Shown in pieces: positions 45,063-53,635 of a stretch of DNA of 64,000 nt (the stretch's first letter is position 1; the number at the start of each line of letters is the position of its first letter). The position numbers and the translations under genes were made by a program. Source of the stretch: UBA1205 sp045534635 (GTDB taxonomy: Bacteria; Bacteroidota; Bacteroidia; Bacteroidales; WCHB1-69). The notes beneath the pieces are model-generated. The model was not told the DNA's origin and ran no database searches. It worked only from the letters and a program-made list of their open reading frames with translations. The stretch lies in NCBI GenBank assembly GCA_045534635.1, contig JAZSKB010000004.1, positions 22,942 through 86,941 on the forward strand, given 5' to 3'.

Positions 45063-46414
45063 TGAACGATATTTCTAAATTAAAAAGCATCTATTTTTTA
45101 GGCATTGGAGGAATTGGAATGAGTGCTTTAGCTCGTTATTTTCATCGTAGAGGTGTGAAAGTAATAGGTTATGACAAAACACCTTCTCCATTGACAGATA
45201 TGCTTATTAATGAAGGTATTGATATTCATTTTGAAGACAATCCTTGTCTTATTCCTAATGATATTTCTTTGGCAGTAATCACACCTGCTATTCCGAAAAA
45301 CATGCAAGAATTGACATTTTTACAACAAAAGAAAATCCAAATACTCAAAAGAGCACAACTATTGGGTTTAATTTGTAAAAATAAACATACTTATGCTATC
45401 GCAGGGACTCACGGAAAAACATCAACAACGGCAATTTTAGCACATATTTTACAAGGAAATAAACCGATAACAGCATTTATTGGGGGAATCGCTTGCAATT
45501 ACAATTCTAACAATATCGATGATATTTTTTCGGATACTATTGTTGTAGAAGCAGATGAATACGACCGCTCATTTTTAAATTTATTTCCAAATATTGCTGT
45601 TATTACTTCAATGGACGCTGACCATTTAGATATTTATGGAGATGAAAAAGCATTGGCAAATTCTTTCAATGATTTTGCTAATCAAATCAATAAAGATGGT
45701 TATTTGATAACTAAACCTTATCTTTTAGAAAAAATTAAGCCTTCGTGTAAAACAATTACTTATGGGTTAAATGATATTTCTTGCAATTATTATGCAAAAA
45801 ATATCACTATAAAAAATGGAATGCAATATTTTGATATACAATGCATCGATAAAGAAATCAAACAAATTGCTTTTCAAGTAGCGGGTTTGCACAATATTGA
45901 AAATGCTATTGCAGCGGTAGCAGTTGCCGATTTGATAAATATAGATACAACAATTATCAAACAACAATTATCTACATTTTCAGGGGTAAAGAGACGTTTT
46001 GAATATATTATCAAACGAGATGATTTTGTTTACATTGATGATTATGCACATCATCCCAAAGAGATAGATGCGTGTATTGCTTCTGCAAAAAAAATGCACC
46101 CAAATAAACAGATTTGTGGAATTTTTCAACCACATCTTTTTACTCGTACACGAGATTTTGCAGATGAATTTGCTCGTAGTTTAAGTTGTTTAGATACTGT
46201 TATTTTGTTAGAGATTTACCCTGCGAGAGAAAAACCTATTGAAGGAATTGATGCTCAATTTTTATTGAATAAAATCACTTGTAAAAACAAACTCATTCTT
46301 TCAAAATCTGATTTGGTCGATTATTTGTTTAAATATCAACCAGAAATATTGATTACTATGGGTGCTGGAGATATTGATAGATTAGTTGATAAAATAAAGG
46401 AGAGATTTGCATGA
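45062..46414 (+). CDS. murC: UDP-MurNAc:L-alanine ligase
   Basis: 450 aa, all three Mur ligase domains: GIGGIGMSALARYFHRRG (UDP-binding), GTHGKTSTTAILAHIL (ATP loop), EADEYDRSF, and in domain 3 YIDDYAHHPKEIDA and PHLFTRTRDF. Supplies UDP-MurNAc-L-Ala, the substrate a complete MurD would use. Full length, which shows that cluster decay is not general. Overlaps ftsQ by four bases (ATGA). Confidence 0.97.
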   Translation: MNDISKLKSIYFLGIGGIGMSALARYFHRRGVKVIGYDKTPSPLTDMLINEGIDIHFEDNPCLIPNDISLAVITPAIPKNMQELTFLQQKKIQILKRAQLLGLICKNKHTYAIAGTHGKTSTTAILAHILQGNKPITAFIGGIACNYNSNNIDDIFSDTIVVEADEYDRSFLNLFPNIAVITSMDADHLDIYGDEKALANSFNDFANQINKDGYLITKPYLLEKIKPSCKTITYGLNDISCNYYAKNITIKNGMQYFDIQCIDKEIKQIAFQVAGLHNIENAIAAVAVADLINIDTTIIKQQLSTFSGVKRRFEYIIKRDDFVYIDDYAHHPKEIDACIASAKKMHPNKQICGIFQPHLFTRTRDFADEFARSLSCLDTVILLEIYPAREKPIEGIDAQFLLNKITCKNKLILSKSDLVDYLFKYQPEILITMGAGDIDRLVDKIKERFA

Positions 46415-47220
46415 ACAAAAAGTATATTATTTTTGCAATAGTTGTATTAACAATTCTTATTACTTGTTTTATCCTTCATGGAAAAATTTCGAGAGATAAA
46501 ATATATAATGAGATAGAATATCAAATTGATTTTCTATCTGATACATTGTTTACAATAGCAGAATTGGATACTTTTTTGCAAAAACATTGTGATACAATAT
46601 TATCAAAACATATTGATAGTGTAAACAAAGAACATATAGAATATACTTTGGAAAAATTTCCTTACTTGAAAAATGTGGAAGTTTGGAATCGTAATCAAAA
46701 ATTAATTATCAAAGCCGAACAAGAAAAGCCAATAGTTCGAGTGTACAACAAAGAAGGCAAAAGTTTTTTTATTGCACAATCTGGAAAATTGCTTCCGATG
46801 AACAAAACTTATAATGGAAGAATTTTGGTTGCCAATGGGCATATTACCAATGTTTATGATACTAATTGTTATATAGTTCGTGATACTTTGTTGAAGCATA
46901 ATCATTTAAGAAAAAAATATATGGATTTGTATGGTATTTGGAAAATGGCATGTTATATAAAAAATGATGAATTTTTGAATGCTCAAATTTCCCAAATATA
47001 TATAAACGAAAATCATGAAATAGAATTGGCTCCTATTGTAGGTAATCATATTATTTTGTATGGCAAAGTAAGTATTAGCCAACGAGAAAATGAAATCATG
47101 AATATGAAGTTTGATAATGTTAAAAGCCTGTACATTAATGGATTTAGTAAAATGGGCTGGAATAAATACAGTACAATAAATTTAAAATATGGTAATGAAA
47201 TTCCTTGTAAAAAAAGATAA
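46411..47220 (+). CDS. ftsQ: Division protein FtsQ
   Basis: 269 aa. Short cytoplasmic start, one membrane helix (IIFAIVVLTILITCFIL), then a periplasmic POTRA-like region (about 45-115, ENVEVWNRNQKLIIKAEQEKP-type pattern) and a beta domain. Sequence conservation is low, as usual for Bacteroidota FtsQ; position between murC and ftsA decides the call. Scaffold linking early and late division proteins. Confidence 0.85.
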   Translation: MNKKYIIFAIVVLTILITCFILHGKISRDKIYNEIEYQIDFLSDTLFTIAELDTFLQKHCDTILSKHIDSVNKEHIEYTLEKFPYLKNVEVWNRNQKLIIKAEQEKPIVRVYNKEGKSFFIAQSGKLLPMNKTYNGRILVANGHITNVYDTNCYIVRDTLLKHNHLRKKYMDLYGIWKMACYIKNDEFLNAQISQIYINENHEIELAPIVGNHIILYGKVSISQRENEIMNMKFDNVKSLYINGFSKMGWNKYSTINLKYGNEIPCKKR

Positions 47221-47235
47221 AAACACAATATAATT

Positions 47236-48714
47236 ATGGGTACTATGATTGATAAATTATTTGGCAGAAAGCGTAAAGAAGAAACTGTCGAAGTTGTGAA
47301 AAATGAAAATTCAGCAACAAGAATCGCAGTGGGATTGGATATTGGAACAACCAAAGTAGTTGCATTTGCAGGAAAAAGAAATGCCAATGGCAAAATTGAT
47401 ATTTTAGGTTATGGGAAACAACAATCTGTTGGTGTTCAACGAGGATTGGTAATTAATATTGACCAAACGAGTAATGCTATACGAAAAGTTGTAAAATTGA
47501 CAGAAGACAACGCAAATATAGAAATTGACACGGTTATGGTGGGTATTGCTGGTCAACATATAATCAATCATCGAATGATGGGTGAAATCAAAAGAGATAA
47601 TACAGATAACGTGATTTCACAAAATGACATCAAGCGTTTGATAGAAGATATGTTTAAAACTCCTGTTGACCCAGGAAAACAAGTATTAGATGTTATTCCT
47701 CAAGAATATATAGTAGATAATTATCCTAAGATGTTAAACCCTATTGGTGTTTTAGGACGTAGATTGTCATCAGAATTTAATGTAATTACTGGAGATGCTC
47801 AGCATATACGAAATATTGGTCGTTGTATCAAAAATTGTAATTTGACGATGGACGGTCTTGTTCTTGAGCCAATAGCCTCTGCAGAAGTTGTTTTAGATAA
47901 AGATGAAAAAGAAACAGGTGTTGCCTTGGTAGATATTGGTGGAGGGACAACAGATGTTGTCGTATTTATAGATGGCGTAATGCGTCATACTGCAGTAATT
48001 CCTATTGCAAGTGATGTTATTACCGATGACATTAAAAATGTTTTTAAAGGAATAGTAAAAGAGCAAGCAGAATTATTAAAAATAAAACATGGTAGTTGTA
48101 TCCCTGATGAATCTACTCAAAATCAAGTGATTTCAATTCCAGGGATTCATGGACGACCAGCAACAGAGATATCAGAATATGAACTTGCTCAAGTGATACA
48201 AGCCCGTGTTGGTGAAATTATTGACCGTATCAAAGAAGAATTAAAAAATGCAAATTGTTTTGATAAATTGGGCTGTGGTATTGTATTTACTGGTGGAGGT
48301 TCTAAACTAAAAGGATTGAAAGAAATGTCTGAAATGAGAACAGGGCTTTTAGTTCGTATTGGCAATCCTGAAGAAAAAATAAATATTCACGATAAGGAAT
48401 ATAGTGACCCAATATTTTCTACTGGTTTAGGATTGATGATATTAGGAATAGAACGTGATGAAGAATTAAATGGAAGACCAGATTTATCCAAAGAATATAT
48501 CAATTCTACGCAAAATCAAGAAGAATCTGATATTAACGACGAGGATATTGATGACGACGATTTTGACGATTCTCAAACAAGACAAAAAGCAAATGATAGA
48601 AATAGTAATTTTGCAAAATATCGTCCTTGGGGCATTATACAATCAGCGTTAGCAGCATTGATAGAAAGTGATGATGACGATGATGATGAAGATGACGATT
48701 TTGATAGAGTGTAA
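47236..48714 (+). CDS. ftsA: Division protein FtsA
   Basis: 492 aa. Actin-like ATPase that anchors FtsZ to the membrane. Nucleotide-binding motifs: GLDIGTTKVVAFAG (phosphate 1), VDIGGGTTDVVVF (phosphate 2) and FTGGGSKLKGL (adenosine). The C-terminus is unusual: after an acidic linker (about 430-450) comes an amphipathic segment (PWGIIQSALAALI) that should bind the membrane, and then a final tail of almost only Asp and Glu. Typical proteins end soon after the amphipathic helix. 15 bases after ftsQ. Confidence 0.95.
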   Translation: MGTMIDKLFGRKRKEETVEVVKNENSATRIAVGLDIGTTKVVAFAGKRNANGKIDILGYGKQQSVGVQRGLVINIDQTSNAIRKVVKLTEDNANIEIDTVMVGIAGQHIINHRMMGEIKRDNTDNVISQNDIKRLIEDMFKTPVDPGKQVLDVIPQEYIVDNYPKMLNPIGVLGRRLSSEFNVITGDAQHIRNIGRCIKNCNLTMDGLVLEPIASAEVVLDKDEKETGVALVDIGGGTTDVVVFIDGVMRHTAVIPIASDVITDDIKNVFKGIVKEQAELLKIKHGSCIPDESTQNQVISIPGIHGRPATEISEYELAQVIQARVGEIIDRIKEELKNANCFDKLGCGIVFTGGGSKLKGLKEMSEMRTGLLVRIGNPEEKINIHDKEYSDPIFSTGLGLMILGIERDEELNGRPDLSKEYINSTQNQEESDINDEDIDDDDFDDSQTRQKANDRNSNFAKYRPWGIIQSALAALIESDDDDDDEDDDFDRV

Positions 48715-48747
48715 TCCAATTGTGTAATCATAAAAATACTAAAGAAT

Positions 48748-50067
48748 ATGACAAATATAGAAGAATTTTCAACGGAATTTATTCCTATTGTGGACGTTAA
48801 AAAGAACAAAAATAGAAAATCTATTATTAAAGTTATCGGTGTTGGTGGCGGAGGTTGCAATGCTGTAAGACACATGTATAATATGGGTATCAATGATGTA
48901 GATTTTATTGTATGTAATACCGATGAACAAGCATTAGAAAGCAGTCCAATTCCAGTTAAGATACATTTGGGAGAAGATGGTTTAGGTGCTGGAGCCAATC
49001 CTACTGTTGCACAACAAGCTGCTATTGCAAGCGAAGCCGATATTAAAGCTGCGATTCAAGATGCAAATATGGTATTTATTACTGCTGGTATGGGAGGTGG
49101 CACTGGAACAGGAGCTTCACCTATTATTGCAAGTATTGCTCGTGAAATGGGTATTCTTACTGTGGGAATTGTTACTTTTCCTTTTGATTTTGAACAAGAA
49201 GAAAAATTTGTAACGGCTCAAAAAGGTATCGAAGAATTGCACGAAAATACAGACGCTTTACTTGTGATAAAAAATCAATCTTTATCCACATATTATCCAG
49301 ACCTTAAATTGAGCAATGCTTTTGCAAAAGCAGATGATGTGCTTCTTGTTGCGGCTAAAAGTATTGCTGAATTAATTACATTAGAAGCCATTATCAATAT
49401 AGATTTTCATGATGTGGATACTATTTTACGTGGTAGTGGTACTGCTATTATTGGTAGCGGAACCGCAAAAGGAGAAAATAGAGCTTACGAGGCTGTTTAT
49501 CAAGCGATAGAAAGTCCTTTGTTGGACAATAATTCTATTTATGGTGCAGAAAAAATGTTAATGTTTATTTCATATAGTAGAGAGTTTGAGGCAACTGTTG
49601 CCGAATTGACTACTATTACAAATGAATTACAAGCAAAAACATGCAATATGAAGAAAAAATTCATTTGGGGACATGGAGTTGATGATTCTTTAGGAGAAGA
49701 ACTTCGTGTTACGATTATTGCTACAGAATTGCATAATCAATCGTCGAATAAACAAAAAATAAACAATCTTTCTCCTGCAGGACCGCAAACAGATTCCACT
49801 CCTAAGGTTGATAATACGAAAACAACAACTATCAACACTAATGAAAATGATGGAAAAAAAGTTATCCCATTGTATGGAGATAGCAATATTTCTAATGAAG
49901 CCTTGAGAAATATGAGCGACCAAGAAATGGATTCTTATATCAATATGCCAAGTTATTTACGCAATAAGTTAAATGTTGATAAACGACAAGAAGAAATTTC
50001 TAATTATAAAGTGAGCAATAGCGGAATAGAATGTCAACCGCCTATTTTGCGAGATGTGGTAGATTAA
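48748..50067 (+). CDS. ftsZ: Division GTPase FtsZ
   Basis: 439 aa. Tubulin-like protein that forms the Z ring. GTP-binding IGVGGGGCNAVRHMY, the signature AGMGGGTGTGASPII, and the T7 loop INIDFHDV with the catalytic Asp. The globular core ends near 320; a linker follows and the last residues PPILRDVVD form the conserved tail peptide that binds FtsA. Last gene of the cluster, with a terminator 14 bases downstream. Confidence 0.97.
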   Translation: MTNIEEFSTEFIPIVDVKKNKNRKSIIKVIGVGGGGCNAVRHMYNMGINDVDFIVCNTDEQALESSPIPVKIHLGEDGLGAGANPTVAQQAAIASEADIKAAIQDANMVFITAGMGGGTGTGASPIIASIAREMGILTVGIVTFPFDFEQEEKFVTAQKGIEELHENTDALLVIKNQSLSTYYPDLKLSNAFAKADDVLLVAAKSIAELITLEAIINIDFHDVDTILRGSGTAIIGSGTAKGENRAYEAVYQAIESPLLDNNSIYGAEKMLMFISYSREFEATVAELTTITNELQAKTCNMKKKFIWGHGVDDSLGEELRVTIIATELHNQSSNKQKINNLSPAGPQTDSTPKVDNTKTTTINTNENDGKKVIPLYGDSNISNEALRNMSDQEMDSYINMPSYLRNKLNVDKRQEEISNYKVSNSGIECQPPILRDVVD

Positions 50068-50080
50068 CCTCAATTATAAA

Positions 50081-50111
50081 GAATTGTTAACTTTAGTTAA
50101 CAACTCTTTTT
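50081..50111 (+). terminator. Terminator of the mraZ-ftsZ cluster
   Basis: GAATTGTTAAC / GTTAACAACTC with one mismatch and a four-base loop, followed by TTTTT. Confidence 0.7.
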
Positions 50112-50150
50112 GTAAGAAAACATACATTGTGTAAATATTTCAAAATCAAT

Positions 50151-50717
50151 ATGAATAAATCGTTGGTATTAAAAAAAATAACAGATTTAAAAGATACAAA
50201 TTTTGCTCGTTTTGCATTTGTTTATCAATCAAGTTTTCCAATTGAAGAATTAAGACCTTTGTCAAAACATATTGACTTAATGAAATCTTGTCCTTTTATG
50301 GAAACATATTGTTTGCTTGAAGAAAATGAGGTTCGTACAATTATTGTTTTATGGAGACTAACACATTGTATTTATATTGATTATTTAGCCACAGATGTTT
50401 CTTTTAGAAATAGACATTATGGAGAGAAATCTTTAAAAATATTTTTGGAAAAAAGTTTGCAACCTGTTGTTGTAGAGGTAGAACTTCCTGATAATGAACT
50501 TGCAATAAGAAGAATTGGTTTTTATCAACGATTAGGATTTCATCTTGAAGAACATTTCAATTATTGTATGCCTAATTATAATAATAAAGGTTTCACTCCT
50601 ATGAATTTAATGATTTATCCGAGTTTGATGTCAAATGAAGATTGTAAAAACATTGCAGCAGAAATTTATGAAAAAGTGTATCTGCGAAATTGGCATAAAA
50701 AAAACGAGAATGAATAA
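50151..50717 (+). CDS. GNAT family N-acetyltransferase
   Basis: 188 aa from the ATG at 50151; eight codons upstream are open but have no better start. The acetyl-CoA region reads YIDYLATDVSFRNRHYGEKS, a shortened version of the motif A (R/Q)xxGxG/A, followed by YQRLGFHLEEHFNY, typical of motif B in the GNAT fold. Substrate unknown: proteins, amino sugars and small amines are all possible. Transcribed between the ftsZ terminator and its own terminator, which overlaps the last codons. Confidence 0.72.
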   Translation: MNKSLVLKKITDLKDTNFARFAFVYQSSFPIEELRPLSKHIDLMKSCPFMETYCLLEENEVRTIIVLWRLTHCIYIDYLATDVSFRNRHYGEKSLKIFLEKSLQPVVVEVELPDNELAIRRIGFYQRLGFHLEEHFNYCMPNYNNKGFTPMNLMIYPSLMSNEDCKNIAAEIYEKVYLRNWHKKNENE

Positions 50718-50728
50718 TTCTCGTTTTT
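50701..50728 (+). terminator. Bidirectional terminator between the GNAT gene and rpmB
   Basis: AAAACGAGAAT pairs with ATTCTCGTTTT around GAATA, T-rich on both strands. The stem contains the last codons and the stop of the GNAT gene. Confidence 0.75.
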
Positions 50729-50748
50729 AGTCTATCTAAAAGGAATGT

Positions 50749-50985
50749 TTAATAAATGATACCTTTTTCGTATGCTCTTTGCAAAGAATTAAGAACGCCA
50801 TTTTTATTAATGTGTTTAATTCCTTTTGCAGAAACTTTTAAAACAACCCACTCGTCTGTTTCTGGGATATAGAATTTCTTTTCCTGAAGATTAGGATAGA
50901 ATCTACGTTTAGTCTTTATATTAGAGTGAGAAACATTGTTTCCTTTTAATGCTTTCTTGCCTGTAATGGTGCAAATTTTCGACAT
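50749..50985 (-). CDS. rpmB: Ribosomal protein bL28
   Basis: 78 aa from the ATG at 50985 (MSKICTITGKKALKGNNVSH); the open frame upstream crosses the promoter. The sequence follows L28 throughout: NIKTKRRFYPNLQ and VSAKGIKHINKNG. In Bacteroidota rpmB is normally followed by rpmG, a small DUF4295 gene and ftsY; here a terminator follows at once, so the gene stands alone. Confidence 0.96.
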   Translation of the reverse strand: MSKICTITGKKALKGNNVSHSNIKTKRRFYPNLQEKKFYIPETDEWVVLKVSAKGIKHINKNGVLNSLQRAYEKGIIY

Positions 50986-51031
50986 ATCTTCTCTATTTTT
51001 GTTACTTAATAATCCTTCCAAAATTGAAATG

Positions 51032-51039
51032 CAAAGGTA
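51032..51039 (-). promoter_or_regulatory. -7 box for rpmB
   Basis: TACCTTTG followed by CATTT on the minus strand, 46 bases before the ATG. Confidence 0.55.
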
Positions 51040-51269
51040 CAACTTTTTTTTTTATTATTGCTCAAAATAAACAAAAAAATGTTTTTTTTGTTAAAATGTT
51101 AATAATTAGTTATATATTTTTTTATATCTCAACAAATTTTTGTTCAAAATTGTTGTAATGGCTTTTCATATAGTAATATTATGAAAAAATTGTTTGCTTT
51201 TTTTGCAACATTACCAACATCGTTGTTTTTATATTTTTGATGTCATATTCCTATCATTGATTCAACCTA

Positions 51270-51420
51270 AAAAAAGCAACACAAACTTTTCTTGCTGAAA
51301 ATCAACATGTTGTTAAATTTTAGGAAAGTTTTAAACCTTGCAAAAAATTTTTTTCACTTTTTTATCAAAAATTGACCACTTTGGTACAATATTTGTTGTG
51401 TATAAAACGTTGAATAATAG
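51270..51420 (+). repeat. Repeat B, copy 5 (complete, before a gene)
   Basis: Contains AAAAAGCAACACAAACTTTT, CTTGCTGAAAATCAACATG, ATCAAAAATTGACCACTTTG, TACAATATTTGTTGTGTATA and TTGAATAATA, then 27 bases to the ATG of the next gene. The stretch 51043-51269 upstream holds the rpmB promoter and otherwise nothing I can see. Confidence 0.8.
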
Positions 51421-51436
51421 AAAAATAACAAAAAAA

Positions 51437-51625
51437 ATGATAGTATTAAAAATAATAGGAAGTATAATTTTAATAATCAGTGCTGTATTGGACTTTCTCT
51501 ATATTATTGAAAAAGAACGAAAAGAAGAGATAAAAAAATATGGCATGCATGTTTGTGCTGGAAATTTTTATGGATTTTGTTTTGCACTATTAGTTATTAC
51601 AGCTATTTTATTGGCTACATTGTAA
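51437..51625 (+). CDS. Unknown small membrane protein behind repeat B
   Basis: 62 aa from the ATG at 51437. Two hydrophobic helices (MIVLKIIGSIILIISAVLDF and YGFCFALLVITAILLATL) flank a charged loop EKERKEEIKKYG. It lies 17 bases after the end of a complete repeat B, at the same distance as the repeat A ORFs at 7.3 and 32.9 kb. It may be a passenger of that element or a normal small protein that uses it as a leader. I do not recognise the family. Confidence 0.5.
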   Translation: MIVLKIIGSIILIISAVLDFLYIIEKERKEEIKKYGMHVCAGNFYGFCFALLVITAILLATL

Positions 51626-51674
51626 ATTCAATGTAAAAAGTAAAAAAACAAACCTTGTAATATTTTATTCCAAA

Positions 51675-51771
51675 AAGTGTGATATTTTGTTTTTTTGGTA
51701 GCTTGTAAACATGCAAAGGAGATATGCTTTCAAGAAAAAATTTGCAAAATATTTTACGGTTTCTATAAAAA
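51675..51771 (+). repeat. Repeat C, copy 2
   Basis: TTGTAAACATGCAAAGGAGA, TATGCTTTCAAGAAAAAATT, TGCAAAATATTTTACGGTTT and CTATAAAAA, nearly identical to the minus strand of 6980-7075. It ends 5 bases before the -7 box of the glycosyltransferase gene. Confidence 0.8.
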
Positions 51772-51775
51772 GTGC

Positions 51776-51783
51776 TATCTTTG
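51776..51783 (+). promoter_or_regulatory. -7 box for the glycosyltransferase at 51800
   Basis: TATCTTTG, 16 bases before the ATG, directly after repeat C. Confidence 0.55.
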
Positions 51784-51799
51784 TAATTTTAAAAGGACA

Positions 51800-52828
51800 A
51801 TGGAAAAATTAGCGATAGTAATATTAAATTGGAATGGAAGATTGTTGTTAGAAGAATTTCTTCCAACATTGACACGATATACACCTTCGTGGGCAAAAAT
51901 CATTGTAGCAGACAATGCTTCTACCGATGATAGTTTATTGTGGTTACAAGAAAAATATCCTAATGTTCACATAATAAGTAATGATAAAAATTACGGATTT
52001 GCAGGTGGATATAATGTTGCTTTGCAACAAGTAGAATCAGAATATTATTGTTTGCTAAATTCAGATATAGAGGTTTCCGAAGGATGGTTGGATAAAATCA
52101 TAGATTTTATGGACCAAAATCAAGAGATAGGCATTTGTCAGCCTAAAATAATATCGTATTACCAAAAAGAATATTTTGAATATGCAGGAGCCGCTGGAGG
52201 TTATATAGATAAATATGGTTATCCATTTTGTAGAGGTCGTATTTTCAATGAAATAGAGATAGACCAAGCACAATACAACGATATATGTGAAATCTTTTGG
52301 GCAAGTGGTGCTTGTATGTTTGTTCGTAGTAAATTGTATCATCAATTGGGAGGATTGGACGCTACTTTTTTTGCACACATGGAGGAAATAGATTTCTGTT
52401 GGAGAGCCAAGAGAAATGGTTATCAAGTGGTGTATTATCCTTATTCGACAATATATCATGTAGGAGGAGGTACTTTACCAAAAAAATCATCAAGAAAAAC
52501 ATATCTTAATTTTAGAAATAATATGTTGTTATTGTATAAAAATTTACCACAAAATGAATTGAATAAGGTGTTTTTTATACGTTTTTGGTTGGATATATTG
52601 GCTGCAATATTCTTTTTCTTGTCAAGTGGTTGGGGTGATTTTGCTGCAGTATTCAAGGCACGAAAAGATTTTAAAAATATAAAATCTCAATATAAAAATC
52701 AAAGACGGATTTCTCCTCCTCAAAAGGTTGGACAGATATACCAAAAAAGTATTCTTTGGCAATATCACGTAAAAGGAATAAAACATTTTACTGGGTTATC
52801 GAAAAATGATTTTAGTATAAAATATTAA
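51800..52828 (+). CDS. Glycosyltransferase family 2
   Basis: 342 aa from the ATG at 51800, chosen because AAAAGGAC precedes it and the promoter lies just upstream. GT-A fold: VILNWNGRLLLEEFLPTL, VADNASTDDSLLWL, NYGFAGGYNVALQQ, the metal-binding region LLNSDIEVSEGWL, then FFAHMEEIDFCWRAKRNGY with the catalytic acid. Two hydrophobic segments near 270-295 may attach it to the membrane. Resembles rhamnosyltransferase-type enzymes of surface polysaccharide synthesis. Donor unknown. Confidence 0.88.
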   Translation: MEKLAIVILNWNGRLLLEEFLPTLTRYTPSWAKIIVADNASTDDSLLWLQEKYPNVHIISNDKNYGFAGGYNVALQQVESEYYCLLNSDIEVSEGWLDKIIDFMDQNQEIGICQPKIISYYQKEYFEYAGAAGGYIDKYGYPFCRGRIFNEIEIDQAQYNDICEIFWASGACMFVRSKLYHQLGGLDATFFAHMEEIDFCWRAKRNGYQVVYYPYSTIYHVGGGTLPKKSSRKTYLNFRNNMLLLYKNLPQNELNKVFFIRFWLDILAAIFFFLSSGWGDFAAVFKARKDFKNIKSQYKNQRRISPPQKVGQIYQKSILWQYHVKGIKHFTGLSKNDFSIKY

Positions 52829-52859
52829 TAAACACAATATTATATTTATTTTTGTTGAT

Positions 52860-53114
52860 ATGAAATATTCTTACAAAACAGAAAACACTTGTAGTAAGCA
52901 AATAGATTTTGAAATAGAAAACGGTTGTTTAAAAAATGTATGTTTTTATGGGGGGTGTAATGGCAATTTAAAAGCGATTAGTAGTTTGGTAGAAGGAATG
53001 CCAATAGAAAAAGTTTTAGCCTCATGCACAGGGATACATTGTGGAGATAAAACAACATCATGTAGTGACCAACTTTGTAAAGCGATATTGCAAGCAATAA
53101 AGGAAAAAGAATAA
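52860..53114 (+). CDS. TSCPD domain protein
   Basis: 84 aa. Small Cys-rich protein: NTCSKQIDF, YGGCNGNLKAI, then ASCTGIHCGDKTTSCSDQL. The last stretch matches the TSCPD family (here TSCSD), also found as a tail on vitamin B12-dependent ribonucleotide reductases. The stand-alone form is common in anaerobes and has no settled function. 31 bases after the glycosyltransferase; ends before a bidirectional terminator. Confidence 0.82.
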   Translation: MKYSYKTENTCSKQIDFEIENGCLKNVCFYGGCNGNLKAISSLVEGMPIEKVLASCTGIHCGDKTTSCSDQLCKAILQAIKEKE

Positions 53115-53127
53115 ACAGGTAGAAACA

Positions 53128-53158
53128 AATAAAGTCCGATGAAAAATCGGACTTTATT
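53128..53158 (+). terminator. Bidirectional terminator between the TSCPD and ferredoxin genes
   Basis: AATAAAGTCCGAT pairs perfectly with ATCGGACTTTATT around GAAAA. The ends are A/T-rich on both strands, and the genes converge here. Confidence 0.8.
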
Positions 53159-53176
53159 GATTTTCTGTTTTCCTTT

Positions 53177-53347
53177 TTATTCTGCTTTTATTGCATCAAC
53201 AGGACAAACATCAGCACAAGAACCACAGCTAACGCATTCATCTGGGTTAATAGAATATACATCACCTTCTGAAATAGCACCTACTGGGCATTCTCCGATA
53301 CATGTTCCGCATGCTGCACAAGCGTTAGAATCAATTTTATAAGCCAT
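53177..53347 (-). CDS. 2[4Fe-4S] ferredoxin
   Basis: 56 aa, read from the ATG at 53347. Two CX2CX2CX3CP clusters: CAACGTCIGECP and CVSCGSCADVCP. Small clostridial-type electron carrier, expected in an anaerobe or microaerophile with pyruvate:ferredoxin or similar oxidoreductases. Own promoter, no partner gene nearby. Converges with the TSCPD gene. Confidence 0.96.
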   Translation of the reverse strand: MAYKIDSNACAACGTCIGECPVGAISEGDVYSINPDECVSCGSCADVCPVDAIKAE

Positions 53348-53379
53348 ATCTAATTTTATTTTTGATTATAATAATGTTG

Positions 53380-53387
53380 CAAAGATA
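53380..53387 (-). promoter_or_regulatory. -7 box for the ferredoxin gene
   Basis: TATCTTTG followed by CAAC on the minus strand, 32 bases before the ATG. The remainder of the gap up to 53635 is very AT-rich and shows nothing else. Confidence 0.6.
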
Positions 53388-53635
53388 ACATCTTTATTTG
53401 TATCTTTGATTGATTTTTTTAAATTTAAAATAATTCTAAAAAAAAAAAATAAAATATTAATATTTAAATAAATAAAAAATAAAGAAATAGCATATATCTA
53501 TTGCAAATTGTTTGTTTTACAAAAATGAAAATATAAAAAAGTAGCAATTTAGAGAAAAATAATGTCATTTATCCCTTGTTGAAATAAACAAAAACAATAA
53601 TTTTATTATCAAATCGTTTCTTAAAAAAGAACAAT

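Noticed and set aside
53139..53342. 67-codon plus-strand frame
   Set aside because: It is the reverse of the ferredoxin gene, whose two Cys clusters are unmistakable.
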